Shown: one piece after another, positions 25,907 to 33,898 of the stretch
How positions within the stretch are numbered: the stretch's first letter is position 1
How the letters are laid out: each line of letters opens with the position of its first letter
Origin: Lentibacillus cibarius
GTDB lineage: Bacteria; Bacillota; Bacilli; Bacillales; Amphibacillaceae
NCBI RefSeq assembly: GCF_005887555.1
Contig: NZ_VCIA01000001.1
Span: 2,852,001 to 2,916,000, forward strand
DNA: 64,000 nt
Direction: 5' to 3'
Position numbers and translations under genes: made by a program
The notes under the pieces: model-generated
Seen by the model: the letters and a program-made list of their open reading frames with translations, nothing else
Database searches by the model: none
Told to the model about the DNA's origin: nothing

Positions 25907-26599
25907 TTAAAATAATTCGTCTTCCAATGCTTCGGTATCGAGTACAATGGCACCGTTATTATCGGATGAGAGCAACTTCTGCTTTTTTAGCTGGGTCAGG
26001 GTGCGGCTGACCGTTTCTCGACTTGAACCAATCATGTTGGCGAGTTCTCTGTTTGTAAATTGGGTAGTTAGCTTAACCTGGCCATCCTTTGTTTCTTTCC
26101 CGTAACTTTTAGCTAATCGCAATAGAAGCATGATAATTTGCTCATAAGTGTTATGAAGAATTTTTTCTTCTAACCGGCCTTGCAAATCAACAATGATGTC
26201 TCCAAGTACCCGAAATAATTTAATACTGCTTTCCGGATGTGTAATCAGGAAATTTTCAAATGAAGTGATGGGAATGTAAATTAAAATCGCATCCTCCAGC
26301 ACTTCGGCATGTGCCGGACAGTCATCCTGTCTAAAAAATCCTTGGTGCGGAAACATATCGCCGGGCTGCAATACGTTGACAATCTGTTCTTTGCCATGGA
26401 AATCCGTTTTATAAATCTTTACCTTTCCCTTATGGATGAAGTAAACGTTTGTCAAGGGGTCGCCTTGCATAAATATATGGGTACCATGACGGTACATACG
26501 ATGTTTAGCCAAATCAACAATTGACTGCATTTCATCGTCCGTCAGATCCTTGAATAAAGGGAATCGTTGCAGCAGTTCTTGTATAGTAGCTATATTCAA
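25907..26599 (-). CDS. Crp/Fnr family transcription regulator
   Basis: A 230-residue regulator with an N-terminal cNMP-type beta-barrel (FMQGDPLTNVYFIHKGKVKI) and a C-terminal winged helix (FTNRELANMIGSSRETVSRT). The E..SR recognition helix fits an Fnr-type half site. It lacks the C-terminal cysteine cluster of B. subtilis Fnr; its only Cys is in DDCPAH, so it is unlikely to carry an Fe-S cluster the same way and could sense through heme or another signal (inference). TTG start at 26599 chosen because AAAGGAGAG lies about 10 bases upstream; the open frame continues to 26665 without a site. Confidence 0.85.
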   Translation of the reverse strand: MNIATIQELLQRFPLFKDLTDDEMQSIVDLAKHRMYRHGTHIFMQGDPLTNVYFIHKGKVKIYKTDFHGKEQIVNVLQPGDMFPHQGFFRQDDCPAHAEVLEDAILIYIPITSFENFLITHPESSIKLFRVLGDIIVDLQGRLEEKILHNTYEQIIMLLLRLAKSYGKETKDGQVKLTTQFTNRELANMIGSSRETVSRTLTQLKKQKLLSSDNNGAIVLDTEALEDELF

Positions 26600-26852
26600 T
26601 CCGCGTAAACTCTCCTTTATAACAGCTTGTGGTAAAAGGCTGTATGTTAACATTAATATGTTCAATCAACTTTTTTTCGTACCTTACAATATATCACTTC
26701 CTGCTTTAAATGTGAAATTTTTATAACGTGAGGATTGAGTCAAGTACTTGTGGGAGATTTTTTTCAAGTCCCTTTTTTGTATTGTTTTAGTCAACTTTTG
26801 GTAACGGTTTCATGTTTATATCATTTTAATCAGTTGGTGCTTTTTTACTTTT

Positions 26853-28202
26853 TCAAATTCCCCGTAATCCTTTTAATGCGTCTGTAATTGGTTTCCCGAT
26901 AGCCTGCCTCAGATAACCCAGATTGTTGCGTGTTGCTTCTGCAGCACTTTCTTTTAGCTTTTCTACAAAGTGTTTAGGCGGCTTTTCTTCTTTGCTTTCC
27001 TGTATTAATTCCTGCGTCTGTTCAAGTATCCCCTGCAGCGTTTTTATCTTCAGATTATCTTTGAGGGCAACCATGATATCGATGAATTTATCAAGCCCTT
27101 TATCACTCCAACTACGCCCGTTTTTGAGCCTTCTAGCGAACACACTCATCGTTCCCTCTGCACTCCCCATCGGGCGGAATCCTGTTGTATCTATGCCCCT
27201 CTCTTTTAGTTTTTCACGGTAATCTCCCAGTGCCTCTGGATATTGGGAAAGCTGGGCAATTAACTCTTCCAGCCGTTCTTCCTTCTTTTCATTTTCAAGC
27301 GTACCCACCGCACTGTTTAATTCCACCATGAAACCTTCCCAGTCATAGCTTGCTAGTTTCTTTCGGATGGAGCGGTATCTTGAATGACCCCGAAACAAAC
27401 GCTGCACATCCCGGGCAACATGAAAACGGTCGATGACAAAGGTCGCATTATGCTGGAAATGATCCCGGCAGGATGTGATCCACTTCGCTCCATCCCCATT
27501 AATAACGAGGTGGTGCCTGGTCGGATCATACTCGTAAGTAGCCATTAGATACTGCTCAAATTCTTCCCAGAACGGCAGATTTCCTTCATGAATGAAATGT
27601 CGCTTCTCTATCAGCTTTGCTCGTTTACCATTCATTTCCCAGCCCTGATGCACACTGGCAATCTTAATTTCCTTGCCTTTTTTCTTTTTCTCTTGGCTTT
27701 TCGTATAAAGCCCGTCCACCTCCACGAATACAACATCCTGTTCGAGTGGCACTGACTCTTCCGGCACAACCTCCGTATTCAAAAGCTGCTGGCGTATACC
27801 TTCATGACTGATGACAGGGTAGCCCAAAAGCTTCTCCATTGCCTTCCCAGCCTGTCGATAGGAAACGCCTGTTACAGCCAGTTCAATAGCCAAATCTTGC
27901 ACCACCGGACTCATTCCCTTTGTGCCGTCAAAAGCTAAATACTGATCCAATAAATAGACATACTTTCCCGTCTCTTTATCTTGATAATAATTTCTTTTCA
28001 GTTCCACCTGCCCAAAGACGGACTCAAACTTTAATGTTCTTTTATCCTTCAAATAAAATCGTTGCTTATCCCTTTCTGAAGCAATCGCCTCATCTATTTC
28101 CTGTAACGTCTGTGCCATCACCTGAGAAAAACTTTCCTGCAATGCACGGTATGTAATTTGTTCTAATTCTTTCATTGTAAGCGCAGATATGATATCTTTC
28201 AT
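26853..28202 (-). CDS. ISLre2-family transposase (UPF0236)
   Basis: A 449-residue transposase. Marks: RTLKFESVFGQVELKRNYYQ near the N-terminus, FVEVDGLYTKSQEKKKKGKE, LVINGDGAKWI, FVIDRFHVARDVQRLFRG, and MGSAEGTMSVFARRLKNGRSW (split here for length at the family core), with Asp/Asp/Glu acids in a DDE-like arrangement. ATG 28202 has GAGGTCC upstream, inside a hairpin. It appears intact, so it may be mobile. Confidence 0.9.
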   Translation of the reverse strand: MKDIISALTMKELEQITYRALQESFSQVMAQTLQEIDEAIASERDKQRFYLKDKRTLKFESVFGQVELKRNYYQDKETGKYVYLLDQYLAFDGTKGMSPVVQDLAIELAVTGVSYRQAGKAMEKLLGYPVISHEGIRQQLLNTEVVPEESVPLEQDVVFVEVDGLYTKSQEKKKKGKEIKIASVHQGWEMNGKRAKLIEKRHFIHEGNLPFWEEFEQYLMATYEYDPTRHHLVINGDGAKWITSCRDHFQHNATFVIDRFHVARDVQRLFRGHSRYRSIRKKLASYDWEGFMVELNSAVGTLENEKKEERLEELIAQLSQYPEALGDYREKLKERGIDTTGFRPMGSAEGTMSVFARRLKNGRSWSDKGLDKFIDIMVALKDNLKIKTLQGILEQTQELIQESKEEKPPKHFVEKLKESAAEATRNNLGYLRQAIGKPITDALKGLRGI

Positions 28203-28203
28203 T

Positions 28204-28264
28204 AGAGGACCTCTTTCTATAGTTGTTGTTGTAGCAGACTTAACTATACAAGAAAAGGTCCTCT
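28204..28264 (-). promoter_or_regulatory. Leader hairpin that covers the transposase ribosome site
   Basis: On the minus strand AGAGGACCTTTTCTTGTATA.. (28264-28242) pairs with ..TATAGAAAGAGGTCCTCT (28224-28204). The second arm contains the GAGGT ribosome site, so the structure could limit translation from read-through transcripts, a common IS strategy. Confidence 0.6.
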
Positions 28265-28309
28265 TTTTCATGTAAAACACCCTTTAAACTACCGCGCTTC
28301 GCTTGCTGG

Positions 28310-28357
28310 CCTCATCTTTGGCGTAGAAGTCTTCCGACTTCAACACCAAAGATGAGG
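28310..28357. repeat. 22-bp imperfect palindrome upstream of ISLre2
   Basis: CCTCATCTTTGGCGTAGAAG(TC) and its near-complement (GA)CTTCAACACCAAAGATGAGG, 4-base loop, two mismatches. No T run on either side, so not a standard terminator; possibly an IS end structure. Confidence 0.6.
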
Positions 28358-28479
28358 TATATGTTCTCCCATAAACATTTTACTCTAACTAACGTGAGTC
28401 GATTTCATCATTCGATGTAGGCAAGTAAAACATGGACGTTATGTTTTCATTCATGCTACCGTTGTCCTTCATGAAAGGT

Positions 28480-28522
28480 GACACGCTTTCCGCGGGCATG
28501 GCCTTCGCTAACCGGGGCATTT
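28480..28522. repeat. GC-rich dispersed intergenic repeat (CCGCGGGC type)
   Basis: GACACGCTTTCCGCGGGCAT with GGCCTTCGCTAACCGGGG following resembles a dispersed intergenic element common in halophilic Bacillaceae genomes. Its base composition stands out from the flanks. The surrounding 28361-28600 stretch has no gene. Confidence 0.5.
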
Positions 28523-28635
28523 TTGCCTTTTGTTCAGTGATAAATATCATAAGCAATTGATGTCGCCAATCACTTCTTTAATGGTTATCACATTATAACA
28601 TGGAGTTGCTCAACAAAAAGATGGAGGGATTGACA

Positions 28636-28875
28636 ATGAAAGAAATGCAATTCACAGCTAAAATACATGCACCTGAAATTGACCCGCGTAATAGACATCC
28701 GAAAATCTTTGAAGTGTTCGATGGGTTGAATTCCGGAGAGTTTATGGAACTATCGAATGACCATGACCCGAAACCGCTTCATTATCAATTAATGATTGAA
28801 CGAGAAGGGACATTTACCTGGGAATACTTGGAAGAAGGTCCGTCGATGTGGCGCGTATCTATAGGTAAGAAATAA
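28636..28875 (+). CDS. DUF2249 domain protein (third copy)
   Basis: A 79-residue DUF2249 protein: KIHAPEIDPRNRHPKIFEVF, then SNDHDPKPLHYQLMIEREG, the usual second half of the family. ATG 28636 has GGAGGG six bases upstream; the 12 codons before it lie in frame but lack a site. It precedes the radical SAM gene by 146 bases on the same strand. Confidence 0.85.
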   Translation: MKEMQFTAKIHAPEIDPRNRHPKIFEVFDGLNSGEFMELSNDHDPKPLHYQLMIEREGTFTWEYLEEGPSMWRVSIGKK

Positions 28876-28949
28876 ATATAAAATTGTCGCCTCTGGATAT
28901 TTTTCATCCGGGGGCGAAATTTTGTACTTTTTATGACAAATGGACAATA

Positions 28950-28965
28950 AGTGAAAAATGTCATA
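28950..28965 (+). promoter_or_regulatory. Weak Fnr-like site ahead of the radical SAM gene
   Basis: AGTGA-AAAATG-TCATA matches TGTGA-N6-TCACA at 8 of 10 positions, 57 bases before the start codon. Suggestive only. Confidence 0.3.
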
Positions 28966-29021
28966 TCTATTATCGAGAAAATCTTTTACACTAAATGCAG
29001 AAATACTTCAGGAGGGGTAAC

Positions 29022-30164
29022 ATGTTTCCACGGGATTACAATGAAAATCCGTTTATCGTTATTTGGGAGCTGACGCGAGCCTGTGAACTAAAATGTCTGC
29101 ACTGCAGAGCCGAGGCACAGTATCACCGGCATCCGTTGGAATTGACATTTGACGAGGGAAAAAAACTGATTGACGATATTTATGAAATGGATAATCCGAT
29201 GCTCGTGTTTACCGGTGGCGACCCGCTCATGCGCCCGGATGTGTTTGACATTGCGGATTATGCTGTGAAAAAGGGTGTGCGGGTATCCATGACACCGTCG
29301 GCCACACCGAATGTCACAAAAGAAGCCATGCAAAAAGCCAAAGATGTTGGACTATCACGCTGGGCATTTTCCATTGATGGCCATTGTGCGGAGGTTCATG
29401 ATTATTTCCGCGGCACCTCGGGCTCATTTGATTTGACGATGAACGCGATTAAGTATTTGCATGAACTGGAAATGCCGCTGCAAATCAACACCGTCATTTC
29501 CCGGTACAATGTGGATTACTTAGAAGAGATGGCACAAATGGTAGAGGACCTTGATTGTGTTCTATGGAGTGTCTTTTTCCTTGTACCGACCGGACGTGGA
29601 AAGGAAAGCGACATGATATCCCCTGCTGAACATGAAAAAGTGCTACGCTGGTTGTATAAACTATCCAAGCGGGTACCGTTCGATATTAAAACAACCGCTG
29701 CCCAGCATTACCGGCGGGTGGTTATCCAGGGAAAGATGCGTGAAAGTCAACATTCGGACGACACCATCCGCTATGAAGATGCGCTAATGAGTGGGAAAAC
29801 GGGACAGATTGATGGATTGGGCCGCGCGCCTAAAGGAGTCAATGACGGTAATGGCTTTGTATTTATTTCCCATACAGGTGATGTATATCCAAGTGGGTTG
29901 CTGCCAGTCAAGGGCGGTAATGTACGTCAGACCCCATTGCCGGTGATTTATCGCGAATCGGAAGTGTTTAAAAACTTGCGGGATCCTGACAAGTACAAAG
30001 GAAAATGCGGTGTCTGCGAGTTCCGTCATGTGTGCGGTGGTTCCCGATCACGCGCTTACAATGTGACAGGTGACTACATGGAAAGCGAACCGTATTGCGT
30101 GTATATTCCCAAAGCATGGCGCGAGCAGCATAAACGTGAACGAAAACAAAAAACGTCCAACTGA
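29022..30164 (+). CDS. Radical SAM/SPASM protein, TIGR04053 (BA_1875)-like
   Basis: A 380-residue radical SAM enzyme. The SAM-cluster motif is CELKCLHC (near residues 21-28), with FTGGDPLMRPD the GGE-like motif. The C-terminal SPASM region shows CGVCEFRHVCGGSRSRAY and a final Cys (PYC). It belongs to the group that includes heme-modifying NirJ/AhbC/AhbD enzymes and matches what I know of the TIGR04053 family; the exact substrate is unknown. ATG 29022 has AGGAGGGG upstream. The terminator overlaps the stop codon. Confidence 0.82.
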   Translation: MFPRDYNENPFIVIWELTRACELKCLHCRAEAQYHRHPLELTFDEGKKLIDDIYEMDNPMLVFTGGDPLMRPDVFDIADYAVKKGVRVSMTPSATPNVTKEAMQKAKDVGLSRWAFSIDGHCAEVHDYFRGTSGSFDLTMNAIKYLHELEMPLQINTVISRYNVDYLEEMAQMVEDLDCVLWSVFFLVPTGRGKESDMISPAEHEKVLRWLYKLSKRVPFDIKTTAAQHYRRVVIQGKMRESQHSDDTIRYEDALMSGKTGQIDGLGRAPKGVNDGNGFVFISHTGDVYPSGLLPVKGGNVRQTPLPVIYRESEVFKNLRDPDKYKGKCGVCEFRHVCGGSRSRAYNVTGDYMESEPYCVYIPKAWREQHKRERKQKTSN

Positions 30165-30184
30165 TGAGCAGTTGGATGTTTTTT
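30148..30184 (+). terminator. Terminator after the radical SAM gene
   Basis: AAAAAACGTCCAACT and AGTTGGATGTTTTTT pair with one G-T across 7 bases; it includes the stop codon. Confidence 0.85.
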
Positions 30185-30191
30185 GAAAGAT

Positions 30192-30244
30192 AAGAAGCTA
30201 TAATATTTGGCGATATAACTTTACTTGCAAGGTTAAGCCACGTT
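30192..30244. repeat. Dispersed composite repeat, copy B
   Basis: Reads AAG.AGCTATAATATTTGGCG and ATATAACTTTACTTGCAAGG, matching copy A (4300-4352) at most positions. Only the left module is present. Confidence 0.65.
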
Positions 30245-30273
30245 CATGCTGCGTATTTGGTTTGCAGGCTCAT

Positions 30274-31097
30274 TTACAAAAACAGAATGACGAGCAGCCC
30301 AACCGCGAAACAGTAAAAAGCAAAATATTTGAGATTACCCCGGGCCATAATGTTCATGAACCAGCGCAGTGAATAATAGGTTGCTATAATCGACGCGGCA
30401 AATGCGAGAATCACTGGTATGGCCACCACACTAAAGCCACTATCACCACTAATTAGATCTTTTGCCGACATCATGGTAATGCCAAGGCTAACCGGGATGT
30501 AGAGTAGGAAAGAAAACCGCAATGCCGTGTCCGTTTTCATTCCGACAAGCATGGCTGCGACAATCGTGGCACCTGAACGGCTAATGCCGGGAACGAGTGC
30601 AACTGATTGGGCTAGTCCAACAATAATCGCATCACGTACGGTAATACCACCGTCATTTTTGCGACCGCGCAAGTTTCGGATAACCCATAAAGCAGCCCCG
30701 GTAATTAAGAGAGTTACGCCGACAACGGAGACAAAGCTGAGTTTTTCCTCAATATAATCTTCAAACAAAAGACCAATAATCCCAGTTGGAATGTGGCAAC
30801 AACTAAATAAAGGACAAATTGGAAATCACTTTTTGCATCCGCAGCCCGTGTTGTCATGTAACGTACGGTGTTTTCGACAAGCCGATAAATATCTTTGCGA
30901 TAAATTACCAGTACAGCAATTAATGACCCGAAATTCACCATAATTTCAAATGAGAGTCCTTCAATGGAAACGTTAAACAATTCCCTCACAATGACAAGGT
31001 GTCCGCTTGATGAAATAGGTATTGGTTCGGTAAATCCTTGCAACAGTCCAAGTACAACATATTTTACTAACAGCCAAAATGCATTGATTGCTTCCAT
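30274..31097 (-). pseudogene. uppP: Undecaprenyl-diphosphatase UppP/BacA, one-base frameshift
   Basis: Two minus-strand frames together give a full UppP. The first (from ATG 31097, AGGAGGAAC site) runs 102 residues with QGFTEPIPISSSGHL, then shifts. The second continues from FEDYIEEKL with [10 protein letters not shown] and the remaining membrane spans to the end. Adding one T on the plus strand at about 30792 (GGAATGTGG to GGAATTGTGG) restores VVATIPTG, as expected in the family. The enzyme recycles undecaprenyl carrier lipid for cell-wall synthesis. Either a recent inactivating mutation or a sequencing error. Confidence 0.85.
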
Positions 31098-31279
31098 GAT
31101 GTTCCTCCTGTTATTGATTTGTTTATCCAGCTACTAATTCGTAGTAAAACCAATCAACGGATTGAAAACCCCATCGATCGGATGCGCAGTACATTTAAAT
31201 GAAGTTCCATTATTCTAATCAGTACAAGTCACCAAACCCTAGGCAATTGAATAGTTTAGTTGGAGAGGAGGCTGATAAC

Positions 31280-31612
31280 ATGGATCATCATCATCAACAT
31301 ATCTATGAAGAGTGCAAAGATCATATGCACGCCTATGTACTTGTCGAAGTAAGTGACGGTACACAGGTTGATGGTATCATCACTGGTTTGGATAATGAAT
31401 ACGTTTATATGGCGGTGCCTGTTGGTCAGGAATCGGTACACGACAATGATTGGCGTCCACAAGGGTTTGGCGGGTTCGGCTATGGATACGGTGGTTATCC
31501 CGGTTACGGCTATGGAGGTTACTATGGTTATGGCAACAGGCCAAGAAGATTCAGACGAATGGTTTTGCCGTTAGCCGCATTAGTAGCGTTAAGTACACTT
31601 CCATGGTATTAA
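31280..31612 (+). CDS. Small Sm-like protein with Gly/Tyr-rich repeats, possible spore coat protein
   Basis: A 110-residue protein: a His-rich start (DHHHQHIYEECKDHMH), a short SH3/LSM-like beta unit (YVLVEVSDGTQVDGIITGLD), then a Gly/Tyr-rich stretch (FGYGYGGYPGYGYGGYYGYG), RPRRFRR and a hydrophobic end. The composition resembles coat or surface proteins of spore-formers; the function is not known. ATG 31280 follows GAGGAGG. The frame open upstream to 31199 lacks a site. Confidence 0.75.
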   Translation: MDHHHQHIYEECKDHMHAYVLVEVSDGTQVDGIITGLDNEYVYMAVPVGQESVHDNDWRPQGFGGFGYGYGGYPGYGYGGYYGYGNRPRRFRRMVLPLAALVALSTLPWY

Positions 31613-31645
31613 TCCGCCAAGAGCCGACATAGGAATCCTTAAAAT

Positions 31646-31690
31646 AACAAACCCTTGCCATCACGACCTTGAGGGCAAGGGTTTGTTCAT
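31646..31690. terminator. Terminator
   Basis: A 14-bp perfect stem: AACAAACCCTTGCC and GGCAAGGGTTTGTT around 14 bases. Between the Gly/Tyr protein and yjzD, usable by both. Confidence 0.85.
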
Positions 31691-31759
31691 AGTGCTGTGT
31701 CCGTAGAAAAAGTTATACCGAAACACAGAACGCATATTTGCATGACGCATACCGGAATT

Positions 31760-31939
31760 TTAGTGTTCGCCTTTCTGTTTTAATACACCTTCACCAAGTA
31801 TGTAAACTCCTAGGGTAATGATGATTGCAACCGCTAGTGTACCTGTCATGCTAAATGCATTGCCAGCCATGCTTGTTAATACATATGAAATAACACAGCT
31901 AATTAGAAATGCCCATATAAATGACCACAAGAAACGCAT
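31760..31939 (-). CDS. yjzD: YjzD-like membrane protein (DUF2929)
   Basis: A 59-residue protein, MRFLWSFIWA at the start, with two membrane spans and MTGTLAVAII in the second, as in B. subtilis YjzD. GAGGTGT lies 7 bases before the ATG. Its place beside the fabH-fabF block matches B. subtilis. Confidence 0.8.
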   Translation of the reverse strand: MRFLWSFIWAFLISCVISYVLTSMAGNAFSMTGTLAVAIIITLGVYILGEGVLKQKGEH

Positions 31940-32033
31940 AATTCATACACCTCATTTTTTTAAACTATCTTTATTTAGTTTATCAAAACGATAGAAAAAA
32001 TAAAAGGATTTGTTCAGGAAGGAGCAAGATAGA

Positions 32034-32597
32034 TTGAAATATGCTGTACAAAACTGTTTTCATTGGATTGGTTTTCACATTGTTAATTATTTGCTGGAAA
32101 AAGGGTATCGTGTAGATGGGATGGATGACATAACAACGGATAAAAAAGAACATTTATCGATGTTTGTTGGACGGAATGAGCTGTTCCGCCATGTACCGTA
32201 TTCCCGGGCATCCGGTTCATATGATGTTACTATGCTTGTTGATGATTACTGCTTGAAACTGAATACGCACGCACCTGTTACCATTCAGTTGCCGCTGCTT
32301 TTTGGAGAATGGATGCCCATGAATGATAAAGGTATTTTTGTCCAAAATGAATTTATTTCGTTTGATTCGAAACAATTTTTAACACAAGCTGTTTATATAG
32401 AACAATTTCTGAATAGTATGCAGCAGTGGATCCATGCCACGAGGATGCCCGCTGAATTAGTTGTAAGGTCAGAAAAAGACAAAGATACAGAAGAGGAGAG
32501 ACCTGAAAATTTATTGCATATTCGAAGCGATGAAACGGTAGAGGAATATATACAACTAGTAAAAGCCCATTATGCACGCTTCAAAGATCTTTATTGA
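32034..32597 (+). CDS. Degenerate Rossmann/epimerase-like protein upstream of fabH
   Basis: A 187-residue protein. The N-terminus KYAVQNCFHWIGFHIVNYLL resembles an NAD(P)-binding SDR/epimerase, but the dinucleotide GxxGxxG is missing (NCFHWIG). The rest (LPLLFGEWMPMN) still looks like an extended SDR and is short of the family's usual 300 residues. This position in B. subtilis is held by the poorly known yjaU/med region; orthology is a guess. TTG 32034 has AGGAAGGAGC eight bases upstream. Confidence 0.7.
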   Translation: MKYAVQNCFHWIGFHIVNYLLEKGYRVDGMDDITTDKKEHLSMFVGRNELFRHVPYSRASGSYDVTMLVDDYCLKLNTHAPVTIQLPLLFGEWMPMNDKGIFVQNEFISFDSKQFLTQAVYIEQFLNSMQQWIHATRMPAELVVRSEKDKDTEEERPENLLHIRSDETVEEYIQLVKAHYARFKDLY

Positions 32598-32689
32598 AAT
32601 GACGGCTTGATACGTTTACTAACTTAGGGTGAAAAGTTAGAATAAACGTACAAGTCTTTAGGCACTGAAATGGAGTGTAACAAAGGTTA

Positions 32690-32832
32690 GGGAAGCTGTA
32701 CGGGTCAAGGATGATGTGATTTCACTTGGAAAGTTTAGTCCGGATGTGTTATAGGAATTCAAAAAGCAAATACAGGAGGGGATAGAGGCATATAAAGAAA
32801 CAAGACTGCTGCCAAATGAACGGGAGAACTAA
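32690..32832 (+). pseudogene. Possible remnant of a small gene
   Basis: A frame reads REAVRVKDDVISLGKFSPDV, then a TAG, then FKKQIQEGIEAYKETRLLPN to TAA at 32832. The composition looks protein-like but no start codon or family was recognised. The rest of the 328-base gap holds the fabH promoter region. Confidence 0.3.
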
Positions 32833-32869
32833 GTTTTGATGCTTGCATGCACAGCCGGAATACATTAAA

Positions 32870-32889
32870 ATTAGTACCAAGTCATAAGA
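32870..32889 (+). promoter_or_regulatory. Candidate FapR operator before fabH
   Basis: ATTAGTACCAAGTCATAAGA resembles the FapR box (TTAGTACC..... with an imperfect inverted half). It lies 37-56 bases before the fabH start, and FapR controls fabHA-fabF in B. subtilis, with malonyl-CoA as signal. Confidence 0.6.
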
Positions 32890-32925
32890 ATAGCTATTAA
32901 AAATAGTTAGCAAGGAGATGGAATA

Positions 32926-33867
32926 ATGAACGCTGGTTTGTTGGGGATTGGTCATTATACACCTACGAACGTTGTTACTAATAAAGACCTTGAAAAGATA
33001 GTGGATACAAGTGATGAATGGATTCGGACGCGTACCGGTATAGAAGAACGCCGGATTGCTGATGATAATATCAATACATCAGATATGGCTTTTTATGCAG
33101 CGCAGGATGCTTTGGAGTCGGCAAACATGAAAGCTGAGGACCTTGATATGATTCTGGTTGCAACAGTCACACCTGATACGCCTTTTCCATCGGTTGCATG
33201 CATGCTGCAGGAGCGGCTTGGAGCACGTAATGTTGCCGCGATGGATCTCAGTGCAGCGTGTTCCGGTTTCATGTACGGGATGATCACTGCTAAACAATTT
33301 ATCGAAACAAACGTTCACCGGAATATTTTGGTTGTAGGCGTGGAAAAACTGTCTAAAATCACCGACTGGGAGGACCGTAATACATGCGTCTTGTTTGGTG
33401 ATGGTGCAGGTGCTGCGATAGTTGGGCCAGTTTCAGAAGGGAAAGGGATTCTGTCATTTGAACTTGGCTCGGACGGATCGGGCGGAAAAGATTTATACCA
33501 GGATAAGGAAACAGATTATTTGTTCATGAATGGACGCGAGGTATTTAAGTTTGCAGTACGGCAGATGCCTGAATCATCAGTGAAAGTCGTCGAAAAAGCT
33601 GGTTACCAGAAGGAGGATGTGGATTATCTTATCCCGCATCAGGCAAACATTCGTATTATGGAAGCCGCCCGCGAACGACTTGGTATTGCAGAAGAAAAAA
33701 TGGCAACATCTGTAAAAAGGTATGGAAATACATCATCCGCATCCATACCGATGGCTTTATCTGAAGCTGTTAAAAGTGGTAAAATAAACGATAATGACCT
33801 GCTAGTTCTTGTTGGCTTTGGTGGAGGATTAACCTGGGGTGCAATAGCCTTACGCTGGGGCCGATAA
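32926..33867 (+). CDS. fabH: Beta-ketoacyl-ACP synthase III
   Basis: A 313-residue KAS III that condenses acetyl- or branched-chain acyl-CoA with malonyl-ACP to start fatty acid synthesis. Catalytic Cys112 in DLSAACSGF, His in PHQANIRI (near 237) and Asn in [10 protein letters not shown] (near 267) are all present. [10 protein letters not shown] and [10 protein letters not shown] are typical. AAGGAGATGG site. It forms an operon with fabF, 31 bases downstream. Confidence 0.96.
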   Translation: MNAGLLGIGHYTPTNVVTNKDLEKIVDTSDEWIRTRTGIEERRIADDNINTSDMAFYAAQDALESANMKAEDLDMILVATVTPDTPFPSVACMLQERLGARNVAAMDLSAACSGFMYGMITAKQFIETNVHRNILVVGVEKLSKITDWEDRNTCVLFGDGAGAAIVGPVSEGKGILSFELGSDGSGGKDLYQDKETDYLFMNGREVFKFAVRQMPESSVKVVEKAGYQKEDVDYLIPHQANIRIMEAARERLGIAEEKMATSVKRYGNTSSASIPMALSEAVKSGKINDNDLLVLVGFGGGLTWGAIALRWGR

Positions 33868-33898
33868 GATTTTAAAAGTATATAGGAGGAGTATGAAA

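Larger units (their letters stand above)
26853..28370 (-). mobile_element. ISLre2-family insertion sequence (ends approximate)
   Basis: One transposase gene with a hairpin leader and, upstream, a 22-bp imperfect palindrome. Terminal inverted repeats could not be fixed by eye. It separates the Crp/Fnr gene from the third DUF2249 gene and the radical SAM gene, which may once have been contiguous. The 187 bases between it and the Crp/Fnr gene hold only that gene's promoter region. Confidence 0.65.

Noticed and set aside
32118..32597. Functional epimerase
   Set aside because: The nucleotide-binding glycines and the catalytic YxxxK are missing.
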